The notes under the pieces: model-generated
The model's input: the letters and a program-made list of their open reading frames with translations, nothing else
Told to the model about the DNA's origin: nothing
Database searches by the model: none
NCBI GenBank assembly: GCA_963723455.1
Contig: CAVRQM010000004.1
Span: 186,001-250,000, forward strand
DNA from: CAVRQM01 sp963723455
GTDB lineage: Bacteria; Pseudomonadota; Alphaproteobacteria; Acetobacterales; Acetobacteraceae
DNA length: 64,000 nt
Direction: 5' to 3'
Shown: positions 26,563 to 35,209 of the stretch, in pieces
Numbering within the stretch: the stretch's first letter is position 1
Layout of the letters: each line of letters begins with the position of its first letter
Program-made: the position numbers and the translations under genes

Positions 26563-27852
26563 CTATTGCTTCATGTCGATCGTGGTCTGCAGCAGCTGGC
26601 TCGCGGTGGTGACCAGCTTGGCGTTCGCCGAATAGGCCTGCTGGGCCACGATGAGCTTGGTGAATTCGCTGCTGATATCGACGTTCGAGGCCTCGACCGA
26701 ACTGGTGACCAGCCCGCCGGCGCCGCCCGTGCCGGCGTCATGCGCCAGCGGATCGCCAGAGGCCACGGTTGCGGTGAATGCCTGGCCGTTCTGCCGCTGC
26801 AACGCGTCCGGCGCGGGAAACGTCACCACCGGCACGCGCGCGATGGTGCGCGACTGGCCGTTGTTGAAATTGACGATGATGTCGCCGGCGCTGGTGGTGG
26901 TGACGCTGCTGAACGCGCCGGGCGGTACGCCGTTCTGGCTCAGGCTGTTGAGCGTATAGGCGGTGCCCGCGAACTGCGTCAGGCCGGTGGTGCCGCCGAT
27001 CGTGCCGATGCCGAGCGAGATGGCTTGCGTGCCGCCGCCGGCCGCCGGATAGGCGGTGTTCAGCGTCACGCTCGCGCTGGCTCCGGCGCCGGCGGCGGTG
27101 CTGCCGCCCTGCGTCACGGTCTGCAGGGTGCCATCGGCGGCGAAGGCCAGGCTCGCGGTGCCGATGGTGTTGGCCGGCGACTTGTCGTCGGTGACGGTCA
27201 GCGTCCAGGCGTTCGGCGTGCCGGCGGCGGGCGCGAAGTTCAGCGTCAGCTGATGCGCCTGGCCCTGCGAGTCATAGACGCTGACGGTCGATGAGATGGG
27301 CGCCGGCGGCGAGCCGCCGCCCGGCGGCAGGTTGGCCGACAGCGCCACCGAACTGGTCGGCACCGGCTTGTCCGCCGACTGATCGACCTGGACCGGGGCC
27401 AGCGCGTTGCGGTTGATCGCGCCGCTTGCATCGACGCTCCAGCCGTTCAGGAACTGGCCGGCGTCGTTGACCAGATAGCCGGTCTTGTCGAGGTGGAAGT
27501 TGCCGTCGCGGCTGTACGCCTGCTGCGGGTCGAAGGTCTGCTGGCCGGTGCTGCTGGCCGGCCCGGCGTCGCTGACGGCGAAGAAGCCCTGGTCGCTGAT
27601 CGCCAGCGCCAGCGGATTGTCGGTCTGCGTCACCGTGCCCTGCACCGTGTTGACGTATTCCGGCCGCGCCACCACCGCGCCGGAATCGTTGACGCTGGCG
27701 TCGCTGGTGGTCAGGTAGTCCTCGAACGCGGTGTCCACCCGCTTGAACCCGGTGGTCTGGCTGTTGGCGACGTTGTCGCTGATGTCGGTAAAGGCGGCGG
27801 CCTGGCTGCCCAGGCCGCTGACCGCCGTGCTCATTGCGCCGAACAGGGACAT
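26563..27852 (-). CDS. flgE: Flagellar hook protein FlgE
   Basis: This 429-residue hook subunit has the N-terminal FGAMSTAVSGLGSQ and ISDNVANSQTTGFKRVDT motif, the FlgE phrase YSRDGNFHLDKTGYLVNDAGQFLNGW, and the C-terminal EASNVDISSEFTKLIVAQQ with YSANAKLVTTASQLL. It is exported by the flagellar apparatus. The start at 27852 has GGAGG about 9 nt upstream. A good sigma-54 promoter sequence lies 58-72 nt upstream of the start, consistent with class III-type control by the FlbD-like activator in this cluster. Confidence 0.95.
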   Translation of the reverse strand: MSLFGAMSTAVSGLGSQAAAFTDISDNVANSQTTGFKRVDTAFEDYLTTSDASVNDSGAVVARPEYVNTVQGTVTQTDNPLALAISDQGFFAVSDAGPASSTGQQTFDPQQAYSRDGNFHLDKTGYLVNDAGQFLNGWSVDASGAINRNALAPVQVDQSADKPVPTSSVALSANLPPGGGSPPAPISSTVSVYDSQGQAHQLTLNFAPAAGTPNAWTLTVTDDKSPANTIGTASLAFAADGTLQTVTQGGSTAAGAGASASVTLNTAYPAAGGGTQAISLGIGTIGGTTGLTQFAGTAYTLNSLSQNGVPPGAFSSVTTTSAGDIIVNFNNGQSRTIARVPVVTFPAPDALQRQNGQAFTATVASGDPLAHDAGTGGAGGLVTSSVEASNVDISSEFTKLIVAQQAYSANAKLVTTASQLLQTTIDMKQ

Positions 27853-27909
27853 CGCGTCTCGCCTCCGCTGCGCGCCGTCGCCTGACGGACGCTCCGCATT
27901 GGCCGTCAC

Positions 27910-27924
27910 GCATGCGCCGTGCCA
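27910..27924 (-). promoter_or_regulatory. Candidate sigma-54 promoter for flgE
   Basis: Read on the minus strand, TGGCACGGCGCATGC has the full TGGCAC -24 element and the GC of the -12 element, with the exact GG-N10-GC spacing. The expected start of transcription is roughly 45 nt upstream of the flgE ATG. The same cluster encodes a FlbD-type sigma-54 activator. Confidence 0.6.
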
Positions 27925-28081
27925 GCGGAGCGTGCGTGCAATCGGCGCGCTTCAGTCGCCTTGCGCGGACGAATCTGCCGGGGCGGCGGCGCAGCGGGCG
28001 GCAGTTTCTGCCGGACGGATGACGGGCGCTGCGGGCTTTGCGGCGGCCGGGCGTTGGCGCGGGGCTTGCTGCACGACGGAC

Positions 28082-29230
28082 ATGCCGGCCGCTTCCCTCG
28101 CCCCATTGCCGTCCCTGACCGCCGCCGCTCCGCCGCAGGTGCCGGGCGCGTCCGGCGCTGCCATGCCCGCGCCGACCGACGCGGCCGCGCCCGGCGTGGT
28201 CGAACTGTTCGCGCGTCTGCTGCTGCAGGCCGGCCCGGCCGCGCCGACAGTGGCCGCGCCGATCGCGCCGACAGCCGCCGGTCCACCCTGCGCAGCCGCG
28301 TCCAAGGCGTCGCAGGCCAAGACGTTCCCGGCGAAGGCGGCAGCCAGGTCGTCCAGACAGGCGCCGAAGCCGACGCTGGATGCCGCCGCGCCGCCGCCGC
28401 CGCTGCCCGCTCCGCCAAATCCGTCCACCGCGCCGCCGCCGCCACCCCCGCCCGCTGCCGCGCTTCCGGTCGCCGCGGTCCCGGTCGCCGCGCCGGCCTT
28501 CCCGACCATGCCGGCCGTCGCGGCCGCCTTGCCTCAGGCGAGCGGCCGGCAGCCGGCGGATCGCGGTCCGGAGCCGGCGGCTGTCGCCTCGCCCGGTTCG
28601 GCTGCCCCGGAAACTTTTGCCTTGCCAGCAGGTCCGATGCCGGCAACTCACCCGAGCGCCGCGCCGGCGGCGGTCGCGCCGGACCCGCTCGTCGCAGCCT
28701 CCGGCCCGCTCAGGACGGCGGCGGTGGCCGCGCCCGCCGCCGCCGCCGCTTCGGCGCACGCCGCCGCCCCGGCCTCGGCGGCCGGCCAGCTGCAACCGGC
28801 GCTCTGGCAGATGGCGCGCAGCGGCGGCAGCCAGCAGGTGACCATCGCGCTGCACCCGGCCGAGCTCGGCCGGGTCGTGCTGCGGCTCGATCGCGACGCG
28901 GCCGGCAATACTCAGGTGGCGGTGTCGGCCGAACGGCCGCAGACGCTGCACGCGCTGGAGCGCGACCAGGCGCAGCTCGGCCAGGCGCTCGACCGCGCCG
29001 GCGTTCCGGCCGAGCAGCGCAGCATCAGCTTCCAGATCGGCGCGGCCCCGTTCGCGACCGGCCACGCCGGCGCCGGGTTCGCGGGCGGCGGCGGTCAGCA
29101 GCGGCCGGGCGGATCGCCGCATCCGGGCGGCGCGGTCGCCGGGAACGCAGCGCAGGACGCGCCGCCCGACGGCTTCCCGCGCTCGGCAGCCGGGCGCTGG
29201 CTGCGCGTCGGCATCGACATCACCGCATGA
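28082..29230 (+). CDS. fliK: Flagellar hook-length control protein FliK
   Basis: This 382-residue protein has a long Pro/Ala-rich, low-complexity N-terminal part (about 1-240, with runs of proline near 100-125) and a compact C-terminal domain. That domain carries the FliK signature QVTIALHPAELGRVVLRLD and a LHALERDQAQLGQAL helix. FliK is secreted and sets hook length, then switches export specificity. The start at 28082 fits; an in-frame ATG at 28018 is the alternative. It opens the plus-strand arm and diverges from flgE. Confidence 0.85.
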   Translation: MPAASLAPLPSLTAAAPPQVPGASGAAMPAPTDAAAPGVVELFARLLLQAGPAAPTVAAPIAPTAAGPPCAAASKASQAKTFPAKAAARSSRQAPKPTLDAAAPPPPLPAPPNPSTAPPPPPPPAAALPVAAVPVAAPAFPTMPAVAAALPQASGRQPADRGPEPAAVASPGSAAPETFALPAGPMPATHPSAAPAAVAPDPLVAASGPLRTAAVAAPAAAAASAHAAAPASAAGQLQPALWQMARSGGSQQVTIALHPAELGRVVLRLDRDAAGNTQVAVSAERPQTLHALERDQAQLGQALDRAGVPAEQRSISFQIGAAPFATGHAGAGFAGGGGQQRPGGSPHPGGAVAGNAAQDAPPDGFPRSAAGRWLRVGIDITA

Positions 29231-29246
29231 ACCAGGAACCCTGACA

Positions 29247-29939
29247 ATGAGCGGCAGCAGCATCTCGGCCATCTCGCAACCGGGCGCGGCGGCCTCCGCG
29301 TCCGGCGCCGCGACCAGCGCCGGCGGCTCGGCCAGCGACGCGCTCAGTTCGCTGTCCGGCAATTTCAGCAGCTTCCTGAAAATGCTGATGACGCAATTGC
29401 AGAATCAGGATCCGACCAGCCCGATGGACACCAGCCAGTTCACCACCGAGCTGGTGCAGTTCTCCAGCGTCGAGCAGCAGATCAACACCAACAGCAGCCT
29501 GAACCAGCTGATCCAGCTGACCCAGGGCGGCGAGGTGGTGCAATCGACCGCGATGCTGGGTCACACCGTCACCGCGCAGAGCAGCCAACTGGCGTTGCAG
29601 AACGGCAGCGCCGGGGTGCAGTTCACCGCGCAGTCGGCTGGCCCGGTCGGCATCGCCGTGACCGACAGCTCCGGCAGCCAGCTTTATGCAGGCGTCGTGA
29701 AAGCCGCCGCGGGCAGCAACAGCTGGACCTGGAACGGCCTCAACAGCGCGGGCGCGCAGGTGCCGGACGGTGCCTATACCGTTTCGGTCACGGCGGCCGA
29801 CGCCAACGGCAACGCCACCGCGCTGCCGTTCACCGTCAGCGGCACCGCGACCGGGGTGACCGAGAGCGGATCATCCGTGCAACTCCAGCTTGGCAGCCTG
29901 CCGGTCGATTTCGCGAACATCCGCTCCGTCTCGCATTGA
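29247..29939 (+). CDS. flgD: Flagellar hook assembly protein FlgD
   Basis: This 230-residue hook cap protein has a Ser/Ala/Gly-rich N-terminus, then the FlgD core FLKMLMTQLQNQDPTSPMD with QFTTELVQFSSVEQQI (about 44-80). A C-terminal Ig-like/Tudor region includes TWNGLNSAGAQVPDGAYTV. It starts 16 nt after fliK, the usual fliK-flgD pairing. It is followed by 123 nt before fliF in which I find no convincing promoter. Confidence 0.93.
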   Translation: MSGSSISAISQPGAAASASGAATSAGGSASDALSSLSGNFSSFLKMLMTQLQNQDPTSPMDTSQFTTELVQFSSVEQQINTNSSLNQLIQLTQGGEVVQSTAMLGHTVTAQSSQLALQNGSAGVQFTAQSAGPVGIAVTDSSGSQLYAGVVKAAAGSNSWTWNGLNSAGAQVPDGAYTVSVTAADANGNATALPFTVSGTATGVTESGSSVQLQLGSLPVDFANIRSVSH

Positions 29940-30062
29940 GCGCCGGGCCGCGCCGACGCGCGTTAACCTGCAGGAAAGCCGGGCGCTGCACGGTGCGGCT
30001 CTGCCAGGACGGCAGGGCGGGGGTGTGGCAATGGCGATACCGGCAGCAGGGCTGCCGCCTCG

Positions 30063-31763
30063 ATGAAGGCGCTGCTCGACGGCCTGCGCGCGCTGGGCCT
30101 CGGCCGCCTGGCGGCGATGGCCGCCGTGTCGGTCTCGCTGTTCGCGCTGCTGGCGATCCTGGCCACGCATGGCGGCGGCAGCGGCGGCGGACGCATGGCG
30201 TTGCTCTATGCCGACCTCGATCTGCGTGAGGCCGCACAGATCGCCGACCAGCTTGCAGCCCAGCATATCGCGCACGAGGTCTCGCCGGCCGGCGACCGCA
30301 TCATGGTGCCCGAGACGGAGGTCGGGCCGGCGCGGCTGATGCTGGCCCGTCAGGGGCTGCCGTCCGGCGGCTCGGTCGGCTACGAGCTGTTCGACCGTGG
30401 CGACGGGCTGACCAGCAGCGCATTCGAGCAGCGCATCAATGAGACGCGCGCGCTGGAGGGCGAGCTGGCGCGCACCATCCAGCAGATGTCCGGCGTGCGC
30501 GCGGCGCGGCTGCATCTGGTGCTGCCGAAGCGCGAGCCGTTCGCCCGCGACCAGCAGGAGGCGCAGGCCTCGGTGATGCTGACCATGGCAGGCGAGCGCC
30601 GGCTGGACCGTGAGGGCGTGCAGGCGGTGCTGAACCTGGTCGCCGCGGCGGTGCCCGGATTGCGGCCGCAGAACATCGCCATCGTGGACAGCCGCGGCGA
30701 TGTGCTGTCGCGCGCCGGGGAGCCGAGCGGCCCGGCCGGCGCCGCTCAGGGCTTCGACGAGATCAAGCGCGCCACCGAGCTGCGCCTGTCGCGCGCGGTG
30801 GAGGAAATGCTGGAGCGCAGCCTGGGGCCGGGGCGGGTGCGCGCGGAGGCTTCGGTGGACCTGGATTTCGCGCAGGTCAACGAGACGCGGGAGAGCTACG
30901 ACCCGGACGGGCAGGTGGCGCGCAGCACGCAGAACGTGACCGACACCAGCAAGTCCACCGAGGCCGGGGCCACCGTCTCGGTGCAGAATAATCTGCCGAA
31001 CGCCAATGCCGGCGCCAAGGACGGCCCCGGCACCCAGAGCCAGCGGCAGGAGGAGACGACCAACTACGAGATCGGCAAGACCGTGCGGACCATCGTGCGC
31101 GCGCAGCCGGAAATCCGCCGAATCAGCCTCGCGGTGATGGTCGATGGACAGAACGCGCCGGGCGCCGACGGCCGGCTGGTCTGGGTGCCGCGCAGCGCGG
31201 CCGAGCTGGACCAGATCGCCGCCCTGGTGCGCAGCGCCATCGGCTACGACGCCAAGCGCGGCGACACGGTCGATGTCGCGGGGATGCGTTTCGCCACCGA
31301 CGACCAGGCAGGCGCGGCCGCCGCGCCGCGCCGGCTGCTCGGCCTGCCGATCGACGGCGCCGATCTGCTCTCGCTCGCGCGCTCCGGCCTGTTCGGCGTG
31401 CTTGGCCTGCTGGCGCTGCTGCTGGTGCTGCGGCCGATGGTGCTGCGGCTGACCAGCGCGCCGCCGGCCCAGCCAGGCTTCGGCCCGGCCTCCGCCGCCC
31501 TGGGGCCGGGCGGCGCGGCGGCGCTCGCCGGTCCCGACGGCGCGCCGTCTTCGGCCGCCGCGCAGGCCGTTGCCGGCTATGCGAAATTGACGGCGCCGCA
31601 GCCGGGCCAACTGGCGATTGAGGACGAGACGATGATCGACCTGGCGAATGTCGAGGGGCAGCTGCGCGCCTCCTCGGTCCGCCGCCTCGCCGATCTGGTG
31701 GAGCGTCACCCGGAGGAGAGCCTGTCCATCGTGCGCGCCTGGATGCAGCAGGAACCCGCCTGA
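30063..31763 (+). CDS. fliF: Flagellar MS-ring protein FliF
   Basis: This 566-residue protein builds the MS ring in the inner membrane. A first membrane helix (about 15-38) and a second one (about 440-465) flank the periplasmic ring-building domains. YADLDLREAAQIADQL and GSVGYELFD are typical. The C-terminal tail (EGQLRASSVRRLADLVERHPEES-IVRAWM) is the FliG-binding segment. The stop overlaps the fliG ATG (TGATG). Confidence 0.95.
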   Translation: MKALLDGLRALGLGRLAAMAAVSVSLFALLAILATHGGGSGGGRMALLYADLDLREAAQIADQLAAQHIAHEVSPAGDRIMVPETEVGPARLMLARQGLPSGGSVGYELFDRGDGLTSSAFEQRINETRALEGELARTIQQMSGVRAARLHLVLPKREPFARDQQEAQASVMLTMAGERRLDREGVQAVLNLVAAAVPGLRPQNIAIVDSRGDVLSRAGEPSGPAGAAQGFDEIKRATELRLSRAVEEMLERSLGPGRVRAEASVDLDFAQVNETRESYDPDGQVARSTQNVTDTSKSTEAGATVSVQNNLPNANAGAKDGPGTQSQRQEETTNYEIGKTVRTIVRAQPEIRRISLAVMVDGQNAPGADGRLVWVPRSAAELDQIAALVRSAIGYDAKRGDTVDVAGMRFATDDQAGAAAAPRRLLGLPIDGADLLSLARSGLFGVLGLLALLLVLRPMVLRLTSAPPAQPGFGPASAALGPGGAAALAGPDGAPSSAAAQAVAGYAKLTAPQPGQLAIEDETMIDLANVEGQLRASSVRRLADLVERHPEESLSIVRAWMQQEPA

Positions 31764-32785
31764 TGCCGCCGGTTCCCGTCACGCTGGGCAGCCGGGCGCT
31801 GAGCGGGCCGCAGCGCGCCGCGGCTCTGATGCTGGCGCTGGGCGAGGAACAGTCCGGCCGGCTGCTGGGCATGATGCAGGAAGACGAGATCAAGGAGATT
31901 TCGCAGGCGATGGCGCAGCTCGGCCCGGTGCGCTCCGAGCAGGTCGAGCGGCTGTGCGTGGAGTTCGCCGACAGTCTGGGCGGCAACGGCAACCTGGTCG
32001 GCAGCTACGAGAACGCCGAGCGCATGCTGCTCAAGGCGATGCCGCGCGAGCGCGTCGCGCAGATCATGGAGGAGATCCGCGGGCCGGCCGGGCGGACCAT
32101 GTGGGACAAGCTCGGCAACGTGCATGAGGCGGTGCTGGCGAACTACCTGAAGAACGAATATCCGCAGACCGTCGCCGTGGTGCTGTCGAAGATCCGCTCC
32201 GAGCACGCCGCGCGCGTGCTGGCGATCCTGCCGGACAGCTTCGCGATGGAGGTGGTGATGCGGATGCTGCGCATGGAAAGCGTGCAGAAGGACGTGCTCG
32301 ACGGGGTGGAGCGCACGCTGCGCGCCGAGTTCATGTCCAACCTTGCGCGCAGCACGCGTCGCGACGCGCACGAGATGATGGCGGAGATCTTCAACAACCT
32401 CGATCGTCAGTCGGAAACCCGCTTCGTCGCCGCGCTTGAGGAGCGCAACCGCGAGGCGGCCGACCGTATCAAGTCGCTGATGTTCACCTTCGACGACCTG
32501 CAGCGCCTGTCAGGCCCGGCGATCCAGGTGCTGCTGCGCACGGTCGAGAAGGACAAGCTGCCGCTGGCGCTGAAGGGCGCGTCGGAAAAGCTGCGCGACC
32601 TGTTCTTCGCCAACCTGTCCGAGCGCGCCGGCAAGATGCTGCGCGACGAGATCGAGGCCCTGGGCCCGGTCAAGCTGCGCGAGGTGGACGAGGCGCAGGC
32701 GACCATCGTGTCGCTGGCCAAGGATCTGGCCGCACAGGGCCAGATCGAGATCGGCGAAGGCAAGGACGAGGAACTGGTGTACTGA
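31763..32785 (+). CDS. fliG: Flagellar motor switch protein FliG
   Basis: This 340-residue rotor protein carries torque from the stator to the MS ring. The N-terminal FliF-binding domain (AALMLALGEEQSGRLL), the middle armadillo domain (NEYPQTVAVVLSKI, EHAARVLAILP) and the C-terminal torque domain are all present. The charged ridge is seen in VEKDKLPLALKGASEKLRDLF and FANLSERAGKMLRDEIEALG. It is coupled to fliF and followed one base later by fliH. Confidence 0.97.
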   Translation: MPPVPVTLGSRALSGPQRAAALMLALGEEQSGRLLGMMQEDEIKEISQAMAQLGPVRSEQVERLCVEFADSLGGNGNLVGSYENAERMLLKAMPRERVAQIMEEIRGPAGRTMWDKLGNVHEAVLANYLKNEYPQTVAVVLSKIRSEHAARVLAILPDSFAMEVVMRMLRMESVQKDVLDGVERTLRAEFMSNLARSTRRDAHEMMAEIFNNLDRQSETRFVAALEERNREAADRIKSLMFTFDDLQRLSGPAIQVLLRTVEKDKLPLALKGASEKLRDLFFANLSERAGKMLRDEIEALGPVKLREVDEAQATIVSLAKDLAAQGQIEIGEGKDEELVY

Positions 32786-32786
32786 C

Positions 32787-33461
32787 ATGCAGATCTCCGC
32801 ATTTCGCGACCCGGGCCTCGCCGCACCGGCCCCCGGCATCGTCTTCTTCGAGGATTTCGACCGCGGTGACGCGCCGCCGGCGCCGCCCGATCCCGCTACC
32901 GACGCCGGCGCGAGCCAGGCCGACCTGATCGACGCCCGCCGGGCCGGCTTCGCCGAGGGGTGCCGCCATGCCGCCGAGGACGACGCGGCGCAGCGCGCGG
33001 ACGCGGTGGGCCGCGCGCTCGCCGGCATCACGGCGTCGCTGGTCGGGGCCGATGCGGCCGCCCGTCAGGCCGTCGATGAACGCGCCGCCGCGGTGGCGCG
33101 GCTGCTGCTTGCCGCGCTTGCCGCCCTGGTTCCGACATTGTGCGCCCGCTACGGCGTGGCCGAGGCCGCAGCCCTGGCCAGGGCTGTGCAGCCGGCGCTG
33201 CGACACGAACCCGCGGTCAGCGTGCGCGTCAATCCGCACACCAGCGCGGCGCTGCAATCGGCGCTGGACACGCTCGACCCGGATCTGCGGGAGCGGCTGC
33301 GGTTCATCGAAACCGATGCGGTGGCGGAGGGCGACGTGCGCGTGGAATGGCAGCACGGGGCCGCGGTGCGCGACGCGGCCGCGCTGTGGCGGTCGGCCGC
33401 CGCGGTGCTGGAACCGCTCGGTCTGCTCGATGTCGCCTGCCCGCGCGCGCCGGTGGAGTGA
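32787..33461 (+). CDS. fliH: Flagellar assembly protein FliH-like
   Basis: This 224-residue protein has a flexible N-terminus with aromatic FFEDFD, an Ala-rich helical centre and a C-terminal FliH/HrpE-like domain (VSVRVNPHTSAALQSAL ... GDVRVEWQHG). FliH holds the export ATPase FliI at the C-ring. The ATPase gene is not in this window. The position between fliG and fliN matches other alphaproteobacterial clusters and supports the call. Sequence similarity alone is modest. Confidence 0.8.
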   Translation: MQISAFRDPGLAAPAPGIVFFEDFDRGDAPPAPPDPATDAGASQADLIDARRAGFAEGCRHAAEDDAAQRADAVGRALAGITASLVGADAAARQAVDERAAAVARLLLAALAALVPTLCARYGVAEAAALARAVQPALRHEPAVSVRVNPHTSAALQSALDTLDPDLRERLRFIETDAVAEGDVRVEWQHGAAVRDAAALWRSAAAVLEPLGLLDVACPRAPVE

Positions 33462-33466
33462 CCCGG

Positions 33467-33823
33467 ATGGCCGGCGACATGCAGCTCAATGATCTCGATG
33501 CGCCGACTGAGGCCAATCCGTTCGGCGAGCCGCCGGCCAGGGGCGCCGAGGACGCGCTCGGCCGCGGCGGCGCGCGCGAGCTGGAGGCGGTGTACGACAT
33601 ACCCGTGACCGTCAGCGCGGTGCTCGGCAAGGCGACCATGCAGGTGAGCCAGCTGCTCAAGCTGGGTCGCGGCGCGGTGGTGGAACTCGACCGCAAGCTG
33701 GGCGAGGCGATCGACATTTACGTGAACAACCGGCTGGTGGCGCGCGGCGAGGTGGTGATGGTCGATGATAACCGGCTTGGCGTGACCATGACGGAGATCG
33801 TCAAGGCCGAGCGGTCGGTCTGA
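33467..33823 (+). CDS. fliN: Flagellar motor switch protein FliN
   Basis: This 118-residue C-ring component has a variable N-terminus of about 40 residues and one SpoA domain: DIPVTVSAVLGKATM, LLKLGRGAVVELDR, then VNNRLVARGEVVMVDDNRLGV. It starts 5 nt after fliH. The ATG at 33467 follows CCCGG; a second in-frame Met lies four codons on. FliM is not encoded in the window. Confidence 0.93.
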   Translation: MAGDMQLNDLDAPTEANPFGEPPARGAEDALGRGGARELEAVYDIPVTVSAVLGKATMQVSQLLKLGRGAVVELDRKLGEAIDIYVNNRLVARGEVVMVDDNRLGVTMTEIVKAERSV

Positions 33824-33848
33824 TGGCGAACGCAGCGGAGGCACCTTC

Positions 33849-35201
33849 TTGCGCGTGCTGATCGTCGGCTCCCTCGCCGGCGAGCTGGGGGCCGCGGCGC
33901 GCATCGCCATCGCCCGCGGCGCCCGGCTGGATCAGGCCGACGACGTGGCCTCGGCGCTGGCGCGGCTGCGCGGCGAGGTCGTGGCGGATCTGGCGCTGTG
34001 CGACATGGCGCATGACGTCGGCGCGCTGGTGCGTGCGCTGGCGGCAGAACGCATCGTCGTGCCTGTGGTGGCGTGCGGCGTCGCTGCCGATGCCGAAGCG
34101 GCGGCCGCCGCGATCCGCGCCGGTGCGCGCGAGTTCCTGCCGCTGCCGCCGGACGCCGACCTGATCGCCGCCATCCTGCAGGCCGCGTCCGGTGAGCGCC
34201 ACGCGCTGATCGCGCGCGACCCGGTGATGCAGGCGGCGGTGCGCCGCGCCGAGCAGGTGGCGGCGGCCGAAGCCTCGGTGCTGATCGCCGGCGAGAGCGG
34301 GACCGGCAAGGAGGTGCTGGCGCGCCACATCCATCGCCGCTCGCGCCGCGCCGGGGGGCCGTTCGTCGCGCTGAACTGCGCGGCGATCCCGGAAAACCTG
34401 CTGGAGAGCGAGCTGTTCGGCCACGAAAAGGGCGCGTTCAGCGGCGCGGTCGCGCGGCGGCTGGGCAAGTTCGAGTCGGCGAACGGCGGCACCCTGCTGC
34501 TGGACGAGATCAGCGAGATGGACGTGCGCCTGCAGGCCAAGCTGCTGCGGGCGTTGCAGGAGCGTGAGATCGACCGCCTTGGCGGCGCGGCGCCGGTGCG
34601 CATCGACGTGCGCATCCTGGCCACCACCAACCGCGACATGGCAGCCGAAGTCGCCGCCGGCCGGTTCCGCGAGGATCTGTTCTTCCGTCTCAATGTCGTG
34701 GCGTTGCGCGTGCCGCCGCTGCGCGAACGTCCCGGCGACATCGCGGCGCTCGCCGAGCATTTCGCCCGCCGCTACAGTGACGTGAACGGCTTGCCGCCGC
34801 GCCCGATTGCGCCGGACGCGATGCGGCTGCTGCTGGCGCACCGCTGGCGCGGCAACGTGCGCGAGCTGGAAAACGCGCTGCATCGCGCGGTGCTGCTGGC
34901 CGACGGCCCGGCGATCGGGCCGGAGGCGATCGAGCTGGGGCCGGACGCACCGGACCACGCCGCTGCCGGGCGGAATGTCGCGCCGCTGGTTGGCCAGACG
35001 CTCGACCAGATGGAGCGCAGCCTGATCCTGCGCACACTTGCGCACACGCTGGGCAACCGCACGCACGCGGCGACGATCCTGGGCATCTCCATCCGCGCGC
35101 TGCGCAACAAGCTGCGCGACTACGCCGCACAGGGCGAGGCGGTGCCGCGGCCGGCCTCCGGCATAGCGGCTGATGCGCTCGCCGCCTACGAAGCGGTCTG
35201 A
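33849..35201 (+). CDS. flbD: FlbD-type sigma-54-dependent flagellar activator
   Basis: This 450-residue regulator has a receiver-like N-terminal domain (about 1-115), a central AAA+ domain (about 125-360) and a C-terminal Fis-type helix-turn-helix (NRTHAATILGISIRALRNKL). Walker A is GESGTGKE (about 148-155) and Walker B is TLLLDEISEMD. The sigma-54-contacting loop reads GAFSGA instead of GAFTGA (about 195-200). The receiver part lacks a clear phosphoacceptor site. The start is a TTG with GGAGG 8 nt upstream, and the protein then matches the usual FlbD opening (RVLIVGSLAGELG). It likely drives late flagellar promoters such as the one before flgE. Confidence 0.92.
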   Translation: MRVLIVGSLAGELGAAARIAIARGARLDQADDVASALARLRGEVVADLALCDMAHDVGALVRALAAERIVVPVVACGVAADAEAAAAAIRAGAREFLPLPPDADLIAAILQAASGERHALIARDPVMQAAVRRAEQVAAAEASVLIAGESGTGKEVLARHIHRRSRRAGGPFVALNCAAIPENLLESELFGHEKGAFSGAVARRLGKFESANGGTLLLDEISEMDVRLQAKLLRALQEREIDRLGGAAPVRIDVRILATTNRDMAAEVAAGRFREDLFFRLNVVALRVPPLRERPGDIAALAEHFARRYSDVNGLPPRPIAPDAMRLLLAHRWRGNVRELENALHRAVLLADGPAIGPEAIELGPDAPDHAAAGRNVAPLVGQTLDQMERSLILRTLAHTLGNRTHAATILGISIRALRNKLRDYAAQGEAVPRPASGIAADALAAYEAV

Positions 35202-35209
35202 CGCGCCGC

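Noticed and set aside
29940..30062. Search for a promoter or small gene between flgD and fliF
   Set aside because: Only low-quality matches were found; the gap may simply be transcribed leader.
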